This document shows, piece by piece, positions 8,925 through 18,185 of a stretch of 53,542 bases of DNA. Numbering within the stretch: the first letter of the stretch is position 1; every line of letters begins with the position of its first letter. The stretch is from Pseudoalteromonas sp. H71 (GTDB lineage: Bacteria > Pseudomonadota > Gammaproteobacteria > Enterobacterales > Alteromonadaceae): positions 26,671 to 80,212 of the forward strand of contig NZ_LODI01000009.1 in assembly GCF_001468485.1 (NCBI RefSeq). Direction: 5' to 3'. Both the position numbers and the translations under genes were made by a program. The notes under the pieces are model-generated. The model was not told the origin of the DNA and did not search any database. It saw only the letters and a list, made by a program, of their open reading frames with translations.

Positions 8925-10550
8925 TTATTTAGGGGCAAACTCAGCCGCTTTTATTGGGCTGTGTTGCGATATAAACGTTTTAAGTGCTTGGGCGTCTGTT
9001 TCGTCAGTACTTACAAAGCCTTTTAACGTATTTATAGTAGGATAACCATCACCACCAGAAGCGTTGTAACTATTTAAACTCATACGGTATGTTTTGTTTT
9101 TATCAAACGGTTTACCATTAATAAATACGTTTGTAAGCTTGCCATCTTTGCGTTCAAACGAAAGCTTGTGATATTGCAAGTAAGCGCCAGCATCAGCAGG
9201 AAAGCTTGTAACTGTGTTTAAGTAATCCCATAGCTCAGCGCCTTGCCAGTCCATATAGGTTATACGATTTTTAAAAGGGTGAACTTTTAATATGTCTTTA
9301 TAACTTATTTCACCCGCATTGATTGAACTGCGAATACCGCCACCACTTATTAACCCAAAATCTGCACCCACAACGTTCATCTGTGCTTGGATAATAACGC
9401 GAGCAAGGTTAGTTTGTTGATAGCGTACTTTGTTTCTATCGCCTTCTAATCTAGCATCTACCGAGCCAATAGTGCCTTCAATTTGCTTTGCGCCAATCGC
9501 TTGGTACTTAGCTAAAAACGCTTTTAATGCAGGGTCTGGTTTTATATATTCGTTCGCAAGGACTTCTTTTGATGTGCCGTCAGTTTGTGTTTTTTCAACA
9601 TATAAATTAACTGGCATTAACTTATAATCCAGTAGGCTCAATTCACCATTTTCTAATTTGAACTCAGCTTTACCAACGTACTTACCCCATTCATGAGCTT
9701 GCATGATCCACGTGCCATTTTGCTGATCGGGTTTACACGCTAGACCAGGTTTAAAATTATCATCGTTTACATTGTTTGATGCCATACAGACGGGTTCTTG
9801 AGAGTGACCACCGATGATCATGTCAAGCGTGTTAGTAGGTAATGAGCGGGCAAGTGTTACATCCCCTGGTGCATTGATACCATGGTTAGCATCAATAAAA
9901 TGGCCCATGTGCGTTACAGCAATAGTAATATCTGGGTTGTGCTTTGCTTTTATTTCTTCAGCTAATTTGGCAGTTACTGAAACGGGGTCTATAAATTCTA
10001 AATGACCAATATATTGAGGGTTACCTATTTTGGCTGTGTCGGTTGTTGTTAGGCCAATAACAGCAATTGACAACCCATTTTTTTCAAATATTTTGTAAGG
10101 GGTAAAGGCATTTTTACCAGATGATTTTTCAATTATATTTGCTGATAAAAGAGGGAAGTTAGCCCAAGTTTGCTGTTTTTCTAATACGCTTAGCGGGTTA
10201 TCAAACTCATGGTTACCCAGTGCCATTGCATCGTAGCCAAGTAAAGACATGCCTTTAAAGTCAGGTTCTGCATACTGCAGGTCGGACTCGGGTATGCCTG
10301 TATTTATATCACCACCAGAAAGTAGTAAAACGCCATGGCCTTTCTTTTTAGCTTCACTGCGCAATTGATCCAGTAGCGTTTTACGAGCGGCCATGCCGTA
10401 TTCGCCTTTTTCGTTATGCCAAAACCGCCCATGGTTATCGTTAGTGTGAAGCACGGTTAAGTATTGAGGAGAAGATGTTTTTTCGTCAGTTGTTGCTGAT
10501 GTACATCCCACCACACTCAAAATGATAGAAATAATAAAAATTATGCGCAT
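8925..10550 (-). CDS. 5'-nucleotidase / UshA-family phosphoesterase lipoprotein
   Basis: Dimetal phosphoesterase that removes phosphate from nucleotides (or hydrolyses nucleotide sugars) outside the cytoplasm. The lipobox VVGC places the lipidated Cys at residue 16. The N-terminal calcineurin-like domain shows all family motifs: LHTNDNHGRF, GGDINTG, ALGNHEFDN, THMGH and GGHSQEP. The C-terminal substrate-specificity domain starts around residue 345, with GGGIRSSINAGEISYKDI and the end motif NASGGDGYPT. The 541-aa length is normal. Its hairpin terminator is shared with the convergent sensor-like pair. A likely role is periplasmic nucleotide salvage. Confidence 0.92.
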   Translation of the reverse strand: MRIIFIISIILSVVGCTSATTDEKTSSPQYLTVLHTNDNHGRFWHNEKGEYGMAARKTLLDQLRSEAKKKGHGVLLLSGGDINTGIPESDLQYAEPDFKGMSLLGYDAMALGNHEFDNPLSVLEKQQTWANFPLLSANIIEKSSGKNAFTPYKIFEKNGLSIAVIGLTTTDTAKIGNPQYIGHLEFIDPVSVTAKLAEEIKAKHNPDITIAVTHMGHFIDANHGINAPGDVTLARSLPTNTLDMIIGGHSQEPVCMASNNVNDDNFKPGLACKPDQQNGTWIMQAHEWGKYVGKAEFKLENGELSLLDYKLMPVNLYVEKTQTDGTSKEVLANEYIKPDPALKAFLAKYQAIGAKQIEGTIGSVDARLEGDRNKVRYQQTNLARVIIQAQMNVVGADFGLISGGGIRSSINAGEISYKDILKVHPFKNRITYMDWQGAELWDYLNTVTSFPADAGAYLQYHKLSFERKDGKLTNVFINGKPFDKNKTYRMSLNSYNASGGDGYPTINTLKGFVSTDETDAQALKTFISQHSPIKAAEFAPK

Positions 10551-10643
10551 AAAATACCTATGAATTAAGTTGTACTTAATGTTTTAGGCGGCTAGTTTAA
10601 ACTAGTTTTGCTTATAAAAAACCTAGTTACTTATATTTTTTGG

Positions 10644-10829
10644 TTAATCACGGGTTGTTGCTGCAAGCTCCCTTCGCTTTAGTTCAGTGCGAGCGTAGTG
10701 TGATTTTTCATGCTTTGTAGCAACCATCCAATTTAAAAAGCTTGCTGGGAGCTTTGTGTATGCTTCACCTTTATGTAGGCCAAAGTCGCAAATTGTGTGT
10801 GGTGTGTGTGTCATGTGTGTATCCATCAT
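10644..10829 (-). CDS. small DUF3820-like protein
   Basis: A 61-aa protein whose core CDFGLHKGEAYTKLPASFL, followed by NWMVATKHEKSHYARTELKRR, resembles the short DUF3820/exonuclease-X-tail type module (FGKxKG ... P..YL.W). Such modules occur alone or at the ends of nucleases, and the function of the stand-alone form is not established. It is transcribed in the same direction as the downstream 5'-nucleotidase, 93 bp away, and could share its transcript. The start could be either of the first two Met codons. Confidence 0.65.
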   Translation of the reverse strand: MMDTHMTHTPHTICDFGLHKGEAYTKLPASFLNWMVATKHEKSHYARTELKRRELAATTRD

Positions 10830-11035
10830 CTATGTTATTTAATAATTAACAATGAGCAAAGTTAAACATTTACTCGGTTTACATTTTCATAGAAAATATA
10901 AATCAATAGTGTGTAATTGAAATGTTACCAGAACGGTCTAATTTGTATCAACTGCCTTAAAGCTATCGATTTTTTGAGTCAGTAACCTTAACCTAAACAA
11001 AACTTATTTTAAAAAATATAATAATAGGATCTAAC

Positions 11036-11785
11036 ATGAAAAAATGTTTACTGGGTTCATTGCTCGCTTCACTAAGCTTTGTTAGCCATGCAACCATAGT
11101 CGAGATGCAAACCAGCCAAGGTACAATCCAGATTAATTTATTTGATCAGCAAACACCAAAAACTGTAGAAAACTTTTTAAGCTATGTACAAGACGATTCA
11201 TACAATGAAACCGTTATTCATCGTTCAATAGACAATTTTGTTATTCAAGGCGGTGGATTTACGTTTTCAGACACATTAGACCCTATCACGACCAAACCTG
11301 CAGTTATTAATGAACCTGTATTTTCTAATGTTAAAGGTACCATTGCCATGGCTAAGTTAGGGGGCAACCCTAACAGTGCCACTAGCCAATGGTTTTTTAA
11401 TATGGCTAATAACAGTGCGGGTAGTGCGGCACTTGATACACAAAATGGTGGTTTTACCGTATTTGGACAAATCACTGCGGCGAGTCAGTCAACGCTTGAT
11501 AAAATTGCAGCGTTAGTTCATTGCGGTGAAACACCAGTAGTCGATATAACAGCAGAGCAATGTGCCAGCAGTGATGTGTCTATTAGCAGTGCTAATTTAG
11601 TAACAATCCAAAGCGTTACAGTATTAGATGACGATCCTAATTCGGCAGCCGGATTAACTGTTGTTGAAAATACGCTGATTGACGCCGATAACTCTGATGG
11701 CTCAGGCGGTAGCTCGGGTGGGGCTTTAATATGGCTGCTGGGTGCTTTTTTGTTAGCTGTACCACGCCTTAAAAGAAAGAAGTAA
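11036..11785 (+). CDS. exported cyclophilin-type peptidyl-prolyl isomerase with GlyGly-CTERM tail
   Basis: Catalyses cis-trans isomerisation of prolyl bonds in exported proteins. Signal peptide about 1-19 (SFVSHA then TIVEM). The cyclophilin domain spans about 20-195 with TPKTVENFLSYV, YNETVIHRSIDNFVIQGGGF, NSATSQWFFNMA and GFTVFGQI, the last containing the usual active-site aromatic region. An acidic/Gly-Ser linker (DADNSDGSGGSSGG) leads to a hydrophobic helix and a basic end (PRLKRKK). That tripartite tail is the GlyGly-CTERM sorting signal processed by rhombosortase, which would anchor or release the protein at the outer face. Clear AGGA ribosome site. This differs from the plain periplasmic PpiA. 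Confidence 0.9.
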   Translation: MKKCLLGSLLASLSFVSHATIVEMQTSQGTIQINLFDQQTPKTVENFLSYVQDDSYNETVIHRSIDNFVIQGGGFTFSDTLDPITTKPAVINEPVFSNVKGTIAMAKLGGNPNSATSQWFFNMANNSAGSAALDTQNGGFTVFGQITAASQSTLDKIAALVHCGETPVVDITAEQCASSDVSISSANLVTIQSVTVLDDDPNSAAGLTVVENTLIDADNSDGSGGSSGGALIWLLGAFLLAVPRLKRKK

Positions 11786-11808
11786 TCTCATTCACAGCAA
11801 TTTAAACT

Positions 11809-11831
11809 GCGCAGCTATTTTATAGCTGCGC
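11809..11831. terminator. hairpin terminator, cyclophilin gene / MAPEG gene
   Basis: GCGCAGCTA pairs with TAGCTGCGC around a 5-base T-rich loop, between two convergent genes. The T-tract after it is short. Confidence 0.55.
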
Positions 11832-11837
11832 TTTACA

Positions 11838-12254
11838 TTAAATAAATAGTCGCCAAATCATCGCAAGCCACATCGCAAATACAGACACGCAGCCAATTAA
11901 AAACACGTTAAATCGAGCTCTTACGTTATTTGTTCCTAAATGAATAATGCTATGTAAAATGCGTGTTGCTACAAATGCGCAGGCCAAAATTGCAACCACT
12001 ACGCTTGCACTGTTTAATTGCAAAGCTAATAAGCAACCTACATAAAATAAAACCGGTATTTCAAATTGGTTGGTAAAGTTTCTATCGGCCACCCTTACAT
12101 GGTCACCTGCGTTATCTAATCGCATCGTTGCAAAATCTTTTAAATTGAGCTGCTTATTTTTAGCTGCTGCAAAGCGTCTTCTCCCCATAATAATCATTAC
12201 AGCTAAAGAAAGGGTGACTTGCACAAACATGGCAAGTATTATTATTTTTTCCAT
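11838..12254 (-). CDS. MAPEG-family membrane protein
   Basis: A 138-aa inner-membrane protein with about four hydrophobic segments. The signature RNFTNQFEIPVLFY followed by ATRILHSIIHLGTNNVRARFN is that of the MAPEG superfamily (membrane-associated glutathione/eicosanoid proteins). Bacterial members are mostly uncharacterised; some have glutathione transferase or peroxidase activity. The gene stands alone between a convergent cyclophilin gene and a divergent protease gene, so context gives no substrate. Confidence 0.85.
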   Translation of the reverse strand: MEKIIILAMFVQVTLSLAVMIIMGRRRFAAAKNKQLNLKDFATMRLDNAGDHVRVADRNFTNQFEIPVLFYVGCLLALQLNSASVVVAILACAFVATRILHSIIHLGTNNVRARFNVFLIGCVSVFAMWLAMIWRLFI

Positions 12255-12428
12255 TGTAGTTCCTTGTTATTGTTTTAATTAGTAAGTATGCAGGCATTTT
12301 TCACAATGTGTTACACAAAATAACGCTAATTGCTAGAAACTGATCAGCACAAAGTGTTAGTTTATACTATTAAGCTTGCTTTTGAATTAGCATAACCTAT
12401 TTTGCATCATGCCTTTAATGGAAATAAA

Positions 12429-15314
12429 ATGAAAAAAATTATTTGTCTAAGTGCCATTGCAATCGCTGTTCTCAGCGGTTGTTCGAATACATCTTCACCG
12501 GTAGCAACCTCGCCAAAAGCATCATTATTGTCAGACACCTTAGTGGTAAGCCCAAATGATAATAGAGAATATAAAACACTAAAGCTTGCTAACGAAATTG
12601 AGGTTATTTTGGTTTCTGATCCAAGTGCCGAGAAGTCAGCAGCATCGTTAAGTGTTGGTGTGGGTTTACTGCATGACCCTATGTCTCAACAAGGTATGGC
12701 GCATTATTTAGAGCATATGCTTTTTTTAGGTACAGAGAGATACCCTGATACAAAAGGGTATTCAGATTTCATGACCAAAAATGGTGGGGCGCATAACGCC
12801 TATACATGGCTTGAAATTACAAACTATATGTTCAAAATAAATAACGATGCCTTTGATGAAGGGCTTGACCGTTTTTCTGACTTTTTTAAAGCCCCTAAGT
12901 TATACCCAGAATATACAGAAAAAGAAAAAAACGCAGTAAATGCTGAGTGGTCAATGCGACGTGAAATGGACTTTTTTGGCCAATTTAAATTAGCACGTAA
13001 GATGATGAGTGAGCATCCAGCTAATCGTTTTTTAATTGGTAACCTAGAAACACTAGGCGACAAAGAAGGCAGCTCGCTTCATCAAGAAACTGTCGACTTT
13101 TACAATAAATATTACTCGTCGAATATTATGAAGGTGGCGCTTATTTCTAATTTGCCAATTGCAGATATGGAAATAAAAGCGCAAAAGTACTTTGCTGATA
13201 TAAAAAATAAAAATATTGAAAAACCAACTGTTACGGCCGAACTTGATTTTGATAAAGCCGGTGGTAAACGCGTATTTTACTCGCCAAATGAAGATGTAAA
13301 ACAGTTAAAGCTTGATTTTACTATTACCAACAACAGCGATGAGTTTGCCGTAAAACCAAACCGCTTTGTTTCATACTTACTTAGTAATGAAATGCCGGGT
13401 AGCCCTGCGCAAATACTCAGAGATAAGGGCTGGGTTTCACAGCTATCGGCATCAGCTTCACCAACACAGTATGCAAACTATGGTGCGTTGACGGTTGATA
13501 TAGAGCTTACTGATTCAGGTATGCAAAACCGCGAAGCAATTGTTGCAGTTGTTATGCAATATATTGATTTAATTAAAAAGGAAGGGGTCGATAGCAAGTA
13601 CTTTAACGAAATACGTACGTCGCTCAATAACCAATTTAAATTTTTAGAAAAGGGTGACGAGTTTAACTATGTAAGTGCTCTTACGGGTAGCATGCAGGTT
13701 TACCCACTTAATCACACGATTAACGCACCTTACCACTATGCAAAATTTGATGCCGACGCTGTTAACAATGTGCTAAACCAGCTTAATGCAGATTCGCTGC
13801 GTATTTGGTACATTTCACAGCAAGAGGAAACAGACTCTCAGTTATATTTTTACGACGGTAAATATCGCATAAACGACATTAGCGCTGATGAAATAGCAAG
13901 CTGGAAGAAGCCAAGTGAGTTTAAATTAGCGCTCCCTAGTGTGAACAACTTATTACCTGAAAGTTTTGCAATTAAAACGGCTGAATTTAAAGAACAAAAA
14001 CACCCAGAGCTTGTTTACGATAAACAAGGCATAAAAGTATGGCGTCAAGCTAGCCAGAAATTTGCCGAACAACCGAAAGGGTTAGTTGAGGTATACATAA
14101 ATACGCAACAAGGTCTGAGCGATATCAGTGCTGAAGTACTCTATTCTGTGTGGGCAGATTTATATAACATTCAGCAAAGCCAATTAAGTACTGAAGCTGC
14201 GGTCGCGGGTATGGGCGTAAGGCTTGCACCAAGTAATGGGCTTGTATTATCACTTAATGGATTCACTGATAAGCAAGATGTATTGCTTAGACAAGCATTG
14301 AGTGGATTAAACGTTGAGGCTACTTCGCAAGCATTCGAGCAAGCTATTGACCGCTACACTCGTGACTTGTTGAATCAACAAAAGCAATTTCCTTATGCTC
14401 AAGCCTTTGGTGCTTACTCTAAGTTAACACGCACGGGTAGTTTTGATACCGATGAATTAATTAAAACTGCAAAATCATTGCGTGTTGCTGACTTAACAAC
14501 GTTACAACAAGCCACATTCTCTAACAATGATTTACGCGTATTTAGCTACGGTAATTATAACCAGCAAGATATAGAGTCAATAGCAGGCGAACTCACAGCT
14601 GTTTTACCTAAAAATCATACGGTGAGCGAGTTTGCTCGTAGTAAAGCGTGGTTGCCACAACCGGGTGAAACGTTAGTACTACAAAAGGATATAGATGTAG
14701 CCGATGTTGCTGTGGTTGATATGACCGTTCACCCAATACCGGGTTATAAACAAAAAGCTCAAGCTGCTGTATTACGTGATCACTTTAGAACGATCGCATT
14801 TGACAAAATGCGTACTGAAGAGCAACTAGCTTATGCAGTAGGTGCTATTGCAAGTCCAATTGAAGATTATTCAGCGGTTGGTTTGTTTATTCAAACGCCT
14901 GTAAAAGGCCCTAAGGAAATTCAAGCTCGCTTCGACCAGTTCAAAAAAGAGTACGCGGTAGAGCTTGATAACATGAGCACTGATACATTTTTACAGCTTA
15001 AAAATGCGACTTTGGTGTCACTTAAAGAGCAACCTAAAAACTTAAACGATGAAATGGGTCCTTTGATCAGCGATTGGTACCGAGAAAACTTTAATTTTGA
15101 TTCCAAACAAAAGCTAATTGATGAAGTAGAAAAAGTAACGCTTGCAGATATAAAACAGTACTACAAGCAAACCATGCTAAACCCACAAGCAGCGCGCTTA
15201 AACGTGCAGCTGCGCGGTACTAAGTTTATTGAAAGTGACTTTGCTGATTTACCTAATCAAACCAAAATCACTACGCTTGATGCTTATTACAATGGTATTA
15301 AGTTACAAAAATAA
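12429..15314 (+). CDS. pitrilysin/insulinase-like M16 metalloprotease, lipoprotein
   Basis: A 961-aa zinc peptidase that degrades oligopeptides in the periplasm. ATG 12429 was chosen because GGA precedes it and MKKIICLSAIAIAVLSGC is a lipoprotein signal (lipidated Cys18); an in-frame ATG at 12402 would add nine residues before the signal. The inverted zinc motif HYLEH (H92, E95, H96) is followed by Glu173 in NAVNAEW at the spacing of E. coli pitrilysin. The C-terminal half carries the inactive M16 repeats and the FDKMRTEEQLAYAVG substrate-contact region. Unlike E. coli PtrA it is probably membrane-tethered. Confidence 0.93.
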   Translation: MKKIICLSAIAIAVLSGCSNTSSPVATSPKASLLSDTLVVSPNDNREYKTLKLANEIEVILVSDPSAEKSAASLSVGVGLLHDPMSQQGMAHYLEHMLFLGTERYPDTKGYSDFMTKNGGAHNAYTWLEITNYMFKINNDAFDEGLDRFSDFFKAPKLYPEYTEKEKNAVNAEWSMRREMDFFGQFKLARKMMSEHPANRFLIGNLETLGDKEGSSLHQETVDFYNKYYSSNIMKVALISNLPIADMEIKAQKYFADIKNKNIEKPTVTAELDFDKAGGKRVFYSPNEDVKQLKLDFTITNNSDEFAVKPNRFVSYLLSNEMPGSPAQILRDKGWVSQLSASASPTQYANYGALTVDIELTDSGMQNREAIVAVVMQYIDLIKKEGVDSKYFNEIRTSLNNQFKFLEKGDEFNYVSALTGSMQVYPLNHTINAPYHYAKFDADAVNNVLNQLNADSLRIWYISQQEETDSQLYFYDGKYRINDISADEIASWKKPSEFKLALPSVNNLLPESFAIKTAEFKEQKHPELVYDKQGIKVWRQASQKFAEQPKGLVEVYINTQQGLSDISAEVLYSVWADLYNIQQSQLSTEAAVAGMGVRLAPSNGLVLSLNGFTDKQDVLLRQALSGLNVEATSQAFEQAIDRYTRDLLNQQKQFPYAQAFGAYSKLTRTGSFDTDELIKTAKSLRVADLTTLQQATFSNNDLRVFSYGNYNQQDIESIAGELTAVLPKNHTVSEFARSKAWLPQPGETLVLQKDIDVADVAVVDMTVHPIPGYKQKAQAAVLRDHFRTIAFDKMRTEEQLAYAVGAIASPIEDYSAVGLFIQTPVKGPKEIQARFDQFKKEYAVELDNMSTDTFLQLKNATLVSLKEQPKNLNDEMGPLISDWYRENFNFDSKQKLIDEVEKVTLADIKQYYKQTMLNPQAARLNVQLRGTKFIESDFADLPNQTKITTLDAYYNGIKLQK

Positions 15315-15337
15315 GATTGATAAATAGATCAAAAAAT

Positions 15338-15369
15338 AAACCCCCAATGTATTGCTACATTGGGGGTTT
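15338..15369. terminator. strong bidirectional terminator
   Basis: AAACCCCCAATGTA pairs perfectly (14 bp) with TACATTGGGGGTTT around TTGC, with A and T tracts outside. It separates the convergent M16 protease and NhaC genes. Confidence 0.92.
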
Positions 15370-15396
15370 TATTTATTTCATTCTACCTATAAGTAT

Positions 15397-16779
15397 TTAT
15401 GCCATAACAATAAAGCCAATAACCGCCAATGAAGCCGCTATTAATGTGTACGGCAATTGCGTTACTGCATGGCTCATTAAGTTACAGCCAGAGCCTTGGG
15501 CTGCAAGTACAGTAGAGTCTGAATAAAAACACGCTTGGCTACCAAATGATGAGGCCGATAATAACGCGCCAATTACTAATGGAATATTTGCATCAACCGC
15601 CGTTGCCAGTGGCATAACGATAGGGATAGACACTGCAAAAATACCCCAGCTAGAGCCTGTAGCAAACGCTAACACTGCCATCGCGATAAATACCACTGCT
15701 GGTAAGTATTGCGCCGTCATGTAAGGGCTTAAACTGCCTATAACAAATTGCGGTAAGCCTATTAAATCGCACACATCTTTAAAAATAAAGGCGGCAATTA
15801 CAGTGCCAATAGCCGGTATCATACTCTTAAAGCCATCAAGCATACGTTCAATCATTTCGCTAACGCTCATTAATTTTTGTAGTGCATAAAAAGGCAAAGT
15901 GACCGCCATGGTTGCCAGTAAGCCTTTATATACATCTATTTCAAAGTAAACGGTAAAGGCTACAAGTAAAATTATCGGCAGTAAAAAGTTATGTAATTTC
16001 CCTTGAGGATCGGCATCTTCAAAGTTTTCTTCTACTGCTTTTACTGCGTATTCGTCAGCTGTTTGAATATCACTAAACTGAGCTGGGTCTACGCTGGCTT
16101 GCTCTATTTGTGCTATTTTTTCGGCTTTTGTCATGGGCCCAATAGCAGGTATAACACCTAATACCACTAACAAAACCACCAATACTGCAAACCAAGCATA
16201 AAACATATAAGGAATTGCTTGAATATATACAGCAATCCCTTTGCCTTCTTCGGCAATGCCGTTATCTACTAATAGTCCGCCAAAAAATACTGCCCAAGTA
16301 GATAAAGGGACAAGTACACAAATCGGTGCTGCAGTTGAGTCGACTACATAGGCAAGCATTTCTCGGCTCACTTTAAACTTATCGGTAATGCGTTTCATGG
16401 TTTCGCCAACGGTAAGCGCATTTAAGTAATCATCAATAAAAATAACTACACCTAAGCAAAATGTCATAAATAAAGATGAGCGTTTACCTTTAGTGTATTT
16501 TAGTGCCAATTTTCCAAACGCTGACGCACCGCCAGTACGCACTAATAAGGCTATTAAAGCACCAAAGCCACCGCATACGAGTATTAACCAACCTATGGTT
16601 TCGTCGGTCATGACTTTGAGCGATGTGCTGGCAAAGTTAGCAAGTACCTGAGCCGGGTCGGCTATTACTAACCCAACTAAAGCACCAATAAGTAAAGATA
16701 AAATAGGGCGGCGTAAAACAACAGCCAACACAACCACCACCGCCGGTGGCAGTAAACTTAACGCAGAAGGTTCGAGCAT
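15397..16779 (-). CDS. NhaC-family Na+/H+ antiporter
   Basis: A 460-aa polytopic inner-membrane protein with about 11-12 hydrophobic segments, of the NhaC/PF03553 type. Characteristic blocks are IFIDDYLNALTVGETMKRITD, SREMLAYVVDSTAAPICVLVPLSTW and ATGSSWGIFAVSIPIVMPLA. Members exchange Na+ for H+, or for organic acids in some subfamilies, which suits a marine cell. A cytoplasmic loop around residues 225-265 is rich in acidic residues. The gene is monocistronic. The exact substrate is inferred from family only. Confidence 0.88.
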   Translation of the reverse strand: MLEPSALSLLPPAVVVVLAVVLRRPILSLLIGALVGLVIADPAQVLANFASTSLKVMTDETIGWLILVCGGFGALIALLVRTGGASAFGKLALKYTKGKRSSLFMTFCLGVVIFIDDYLNALTVGETMKRITDKFKVSREMLAYVVDSTAAPICVLVPLSTWAVFFGGLLVDNGIAEEGKGIAVYIQAIPYMFYAWFAVLVVLLVVLGVIPAIGPMTKAEKIAQIEQASVDPAQFSDIQTADEYAVKAVEENFEDADPQGKLHNFLLPIILLVAFTVYFEIDVYKGLLATMAVTLPFYALQKLMSVSEMIERMLDGFKSMIPAIGTVIAAFIFKDVCDLIGLPQFVIGSLSPYMTAQYLPAVVFIAMAVLAFATGSSWGIFAVSIPIVMPLATAVDANIPLVIGALLSASSFGSQACFYSDSTVLAAQGSGCNLMSHAVTQLPYTLIAASLAVIGFIVMA

Positions 16780-17079
16780 TTAAGTGTTCACAAAATTAAA
16801 AGCATATTTAAAAATTTAAATTGCTTATACAAAAACAAAGAAGATGATAGTTTGTTGTTAAATCATTTTCCAAGTCACTGCTTTTGTACGCGAGAGGAGT
16901 ATTTAAACGGTTATGTTAAATTAAAGGTTTAAATAACACGCGTTGGCTTTGGCGCCAGACGGAGCAAGGAATGCATACCGCTATTGTTGTGCCTGTAAAA
17001 ACATCGGTGCAAAAATAATCTGGTTTTGTATTTCAGTCAATAAAATTTACGTGCAAAGTAACTTTTTAAAGGATAAAAC
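16780..17079. other. intergenic region between divergent nhaC-type and GNAT genes
   Basis: 300 bp that must hold two divergent promoters. I see only short A/T runs, a GGCGCC palindrome near 16963, and an AAGGA ribosome site for the GTG start at 17080. No ORF or structured RNA was recognised. Confidence 0.5.
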
Positions 17080-17580
17080 GTGGTGACCGTATTTAAAACC
17101 AAACGCTTATTTCTTCGCTATGCAAACCAGCACGATGCAGCAATATTACTCACTTTAGTGAATCAAGTTAATTTTAAAAAGTATATTGGCGATAAAGCAA
17201 TTTATACACTTAGTGATGCCAAAAATTATATTGAACAATCATTTATAGCCACGCATAAACACCAAGGGTTTGGCCCTTATATTATTACGTTACACAGTGG
17301 TGAAGTGGTAGGAATAGTGGGTTTTTACAAACGGACAGTGTTGCAATTGCCAGATGTAGGTTTTGCCTTGTTAGCGCATCATGAAAAAAATGGTTATATT
17401 TTTGAAGCGGCTAAAACGCTTTTACAAAATAGGCACACACTGGGTATTGATCGAGTAAGTGCTATTGCTTCGGAAAATAATAAAGCTTCGCAAAGTGTAC
17501 TGCTAAAATTAGGTTTTAAAAAAGTGGGCAAGGCGGTTATTAGTGATGATAAAACCGCCATTGATATATATGGTTATTAA
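17080..17580 (+). CDS. GNAT-family N-acetyltransferase (RimJ/RimL-like)
   Basis: A 166-aa acetyl-CoA-dependent acetyltransferase. The N-terminus (TVFKTKRLFLRYANQHDAAIL) and the end (RVSAIASENNKASQSVLLKLGFKKVGKA) match the RimJ-like Acetyltransf_3 group that acetylates protein or amino-acid amines. The GTG start at 17080 is supported by AAGGA seven bases upstream; a second GTG follows directly. The acetyl-CoA loop (VGFALLAHHEKNGYIFEA) is short of the usual R/QxxGxG/A, so substrate and full activity are uncertain. Its last 4 bp overlap the convergent pqiC gene, with no room for a separate terminator. Confidence 0.82.
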   Translation: MVTVFKTKRLFLRYANQHDAAILLTLVNQVNFKKYIGDKAIYTLSDAKNYIEQSFIATHKHQGFGPYIITLHSGEVVGIVGFYKRTVLQLPDVGFALLAHHEKNGYIFEAAKTLLQNRHTLGIDRVSAIASENNKASQSVLLKLGFKKVGKAVISDDKTAIDIYGY

Positions 17581-18185
17581 AGCTGTGCTTGCTCTATCGC
17601 TTTAGCCACATCTAAGTTTATGTTTAGCCAGGTTTGTTCAAGCGTGGCAACTAAACTATCGTAGCCATCGTCTTTTATGGGGAGCACGCTAGAGAAATTA
17701 TGCACACTAATCAAGCGGCGGCCGGTTTCTGGGTGAGTATAATATAAGCGCCAAAGGCCAGATATATCTGCATTACCTTGCATATCACCATTAAAATGGT
17801 GAATTTCGTACTCCAGCTCGTAAAACGTTTGCTGATCTAATTCAGTTATTACAGGCAGCCCCTTAATCACCATCCAATTTGGCATGTTTTTGAATAAAGT
17901 TTGTTGGGCAGTGGCAGTAAGCATAACGTCAGGAGACTCGCCCCATAAATGATAATTTGCAGCATGAATTTGATTATTATCAATTTTCATCGCTATACCT
18001 AAATTATTTAATGCGCCTCTTAATACCACAGTTTGTACTCTCAGCTGTGCACTGGTTTCACTAACATTACGAGACGATGATTCAATAGGCTGTTCAAATT
18101 GGTAGTACTGCGTTGTTGTTTGTATTGCTGAACTACAGCCCGACAATACTAAAAGCACACTTGTTATTAGTAATAGCGTTTTCAT
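17577..18185 (-). CDS. pqiC: PqiC outer-membrane lipoprotein
   Basis: A 202-aa ABC-type transport auxiliary lipoprotein (DUF330 group). The lipobox LSGC makes Cys17 the lipidated residue. It is the last gene of the pqiABC operon and shares one base with pqiB. In E. coli PqiC caps the PqiB needle at the outer membrane, helping move lipids across the periplasm (family knowledge). The body keeps the expected pattern of a short conserved strand near VQTVVLRGALNNLG and a helix-rich end. Confidence 0.88.
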   Translation of the reverse strand: MKTLLLITSVLLVLSGCSSAIQTTTQYYQFEQPIESSSRNVSETSAQLRVQTVVLRGALNNLGIAMKIDNNQIHAANYHLWGESPDVMLTATAQQTLFKNMPNWMVIKGLPVITELDQQTFYELEYEIHHFNGDMQGNADISGLWRLYYTHPETGRRLISVHNFSSVLPIKDDGYDSLVATLEQTWLNINLDVAKAIEQAQL

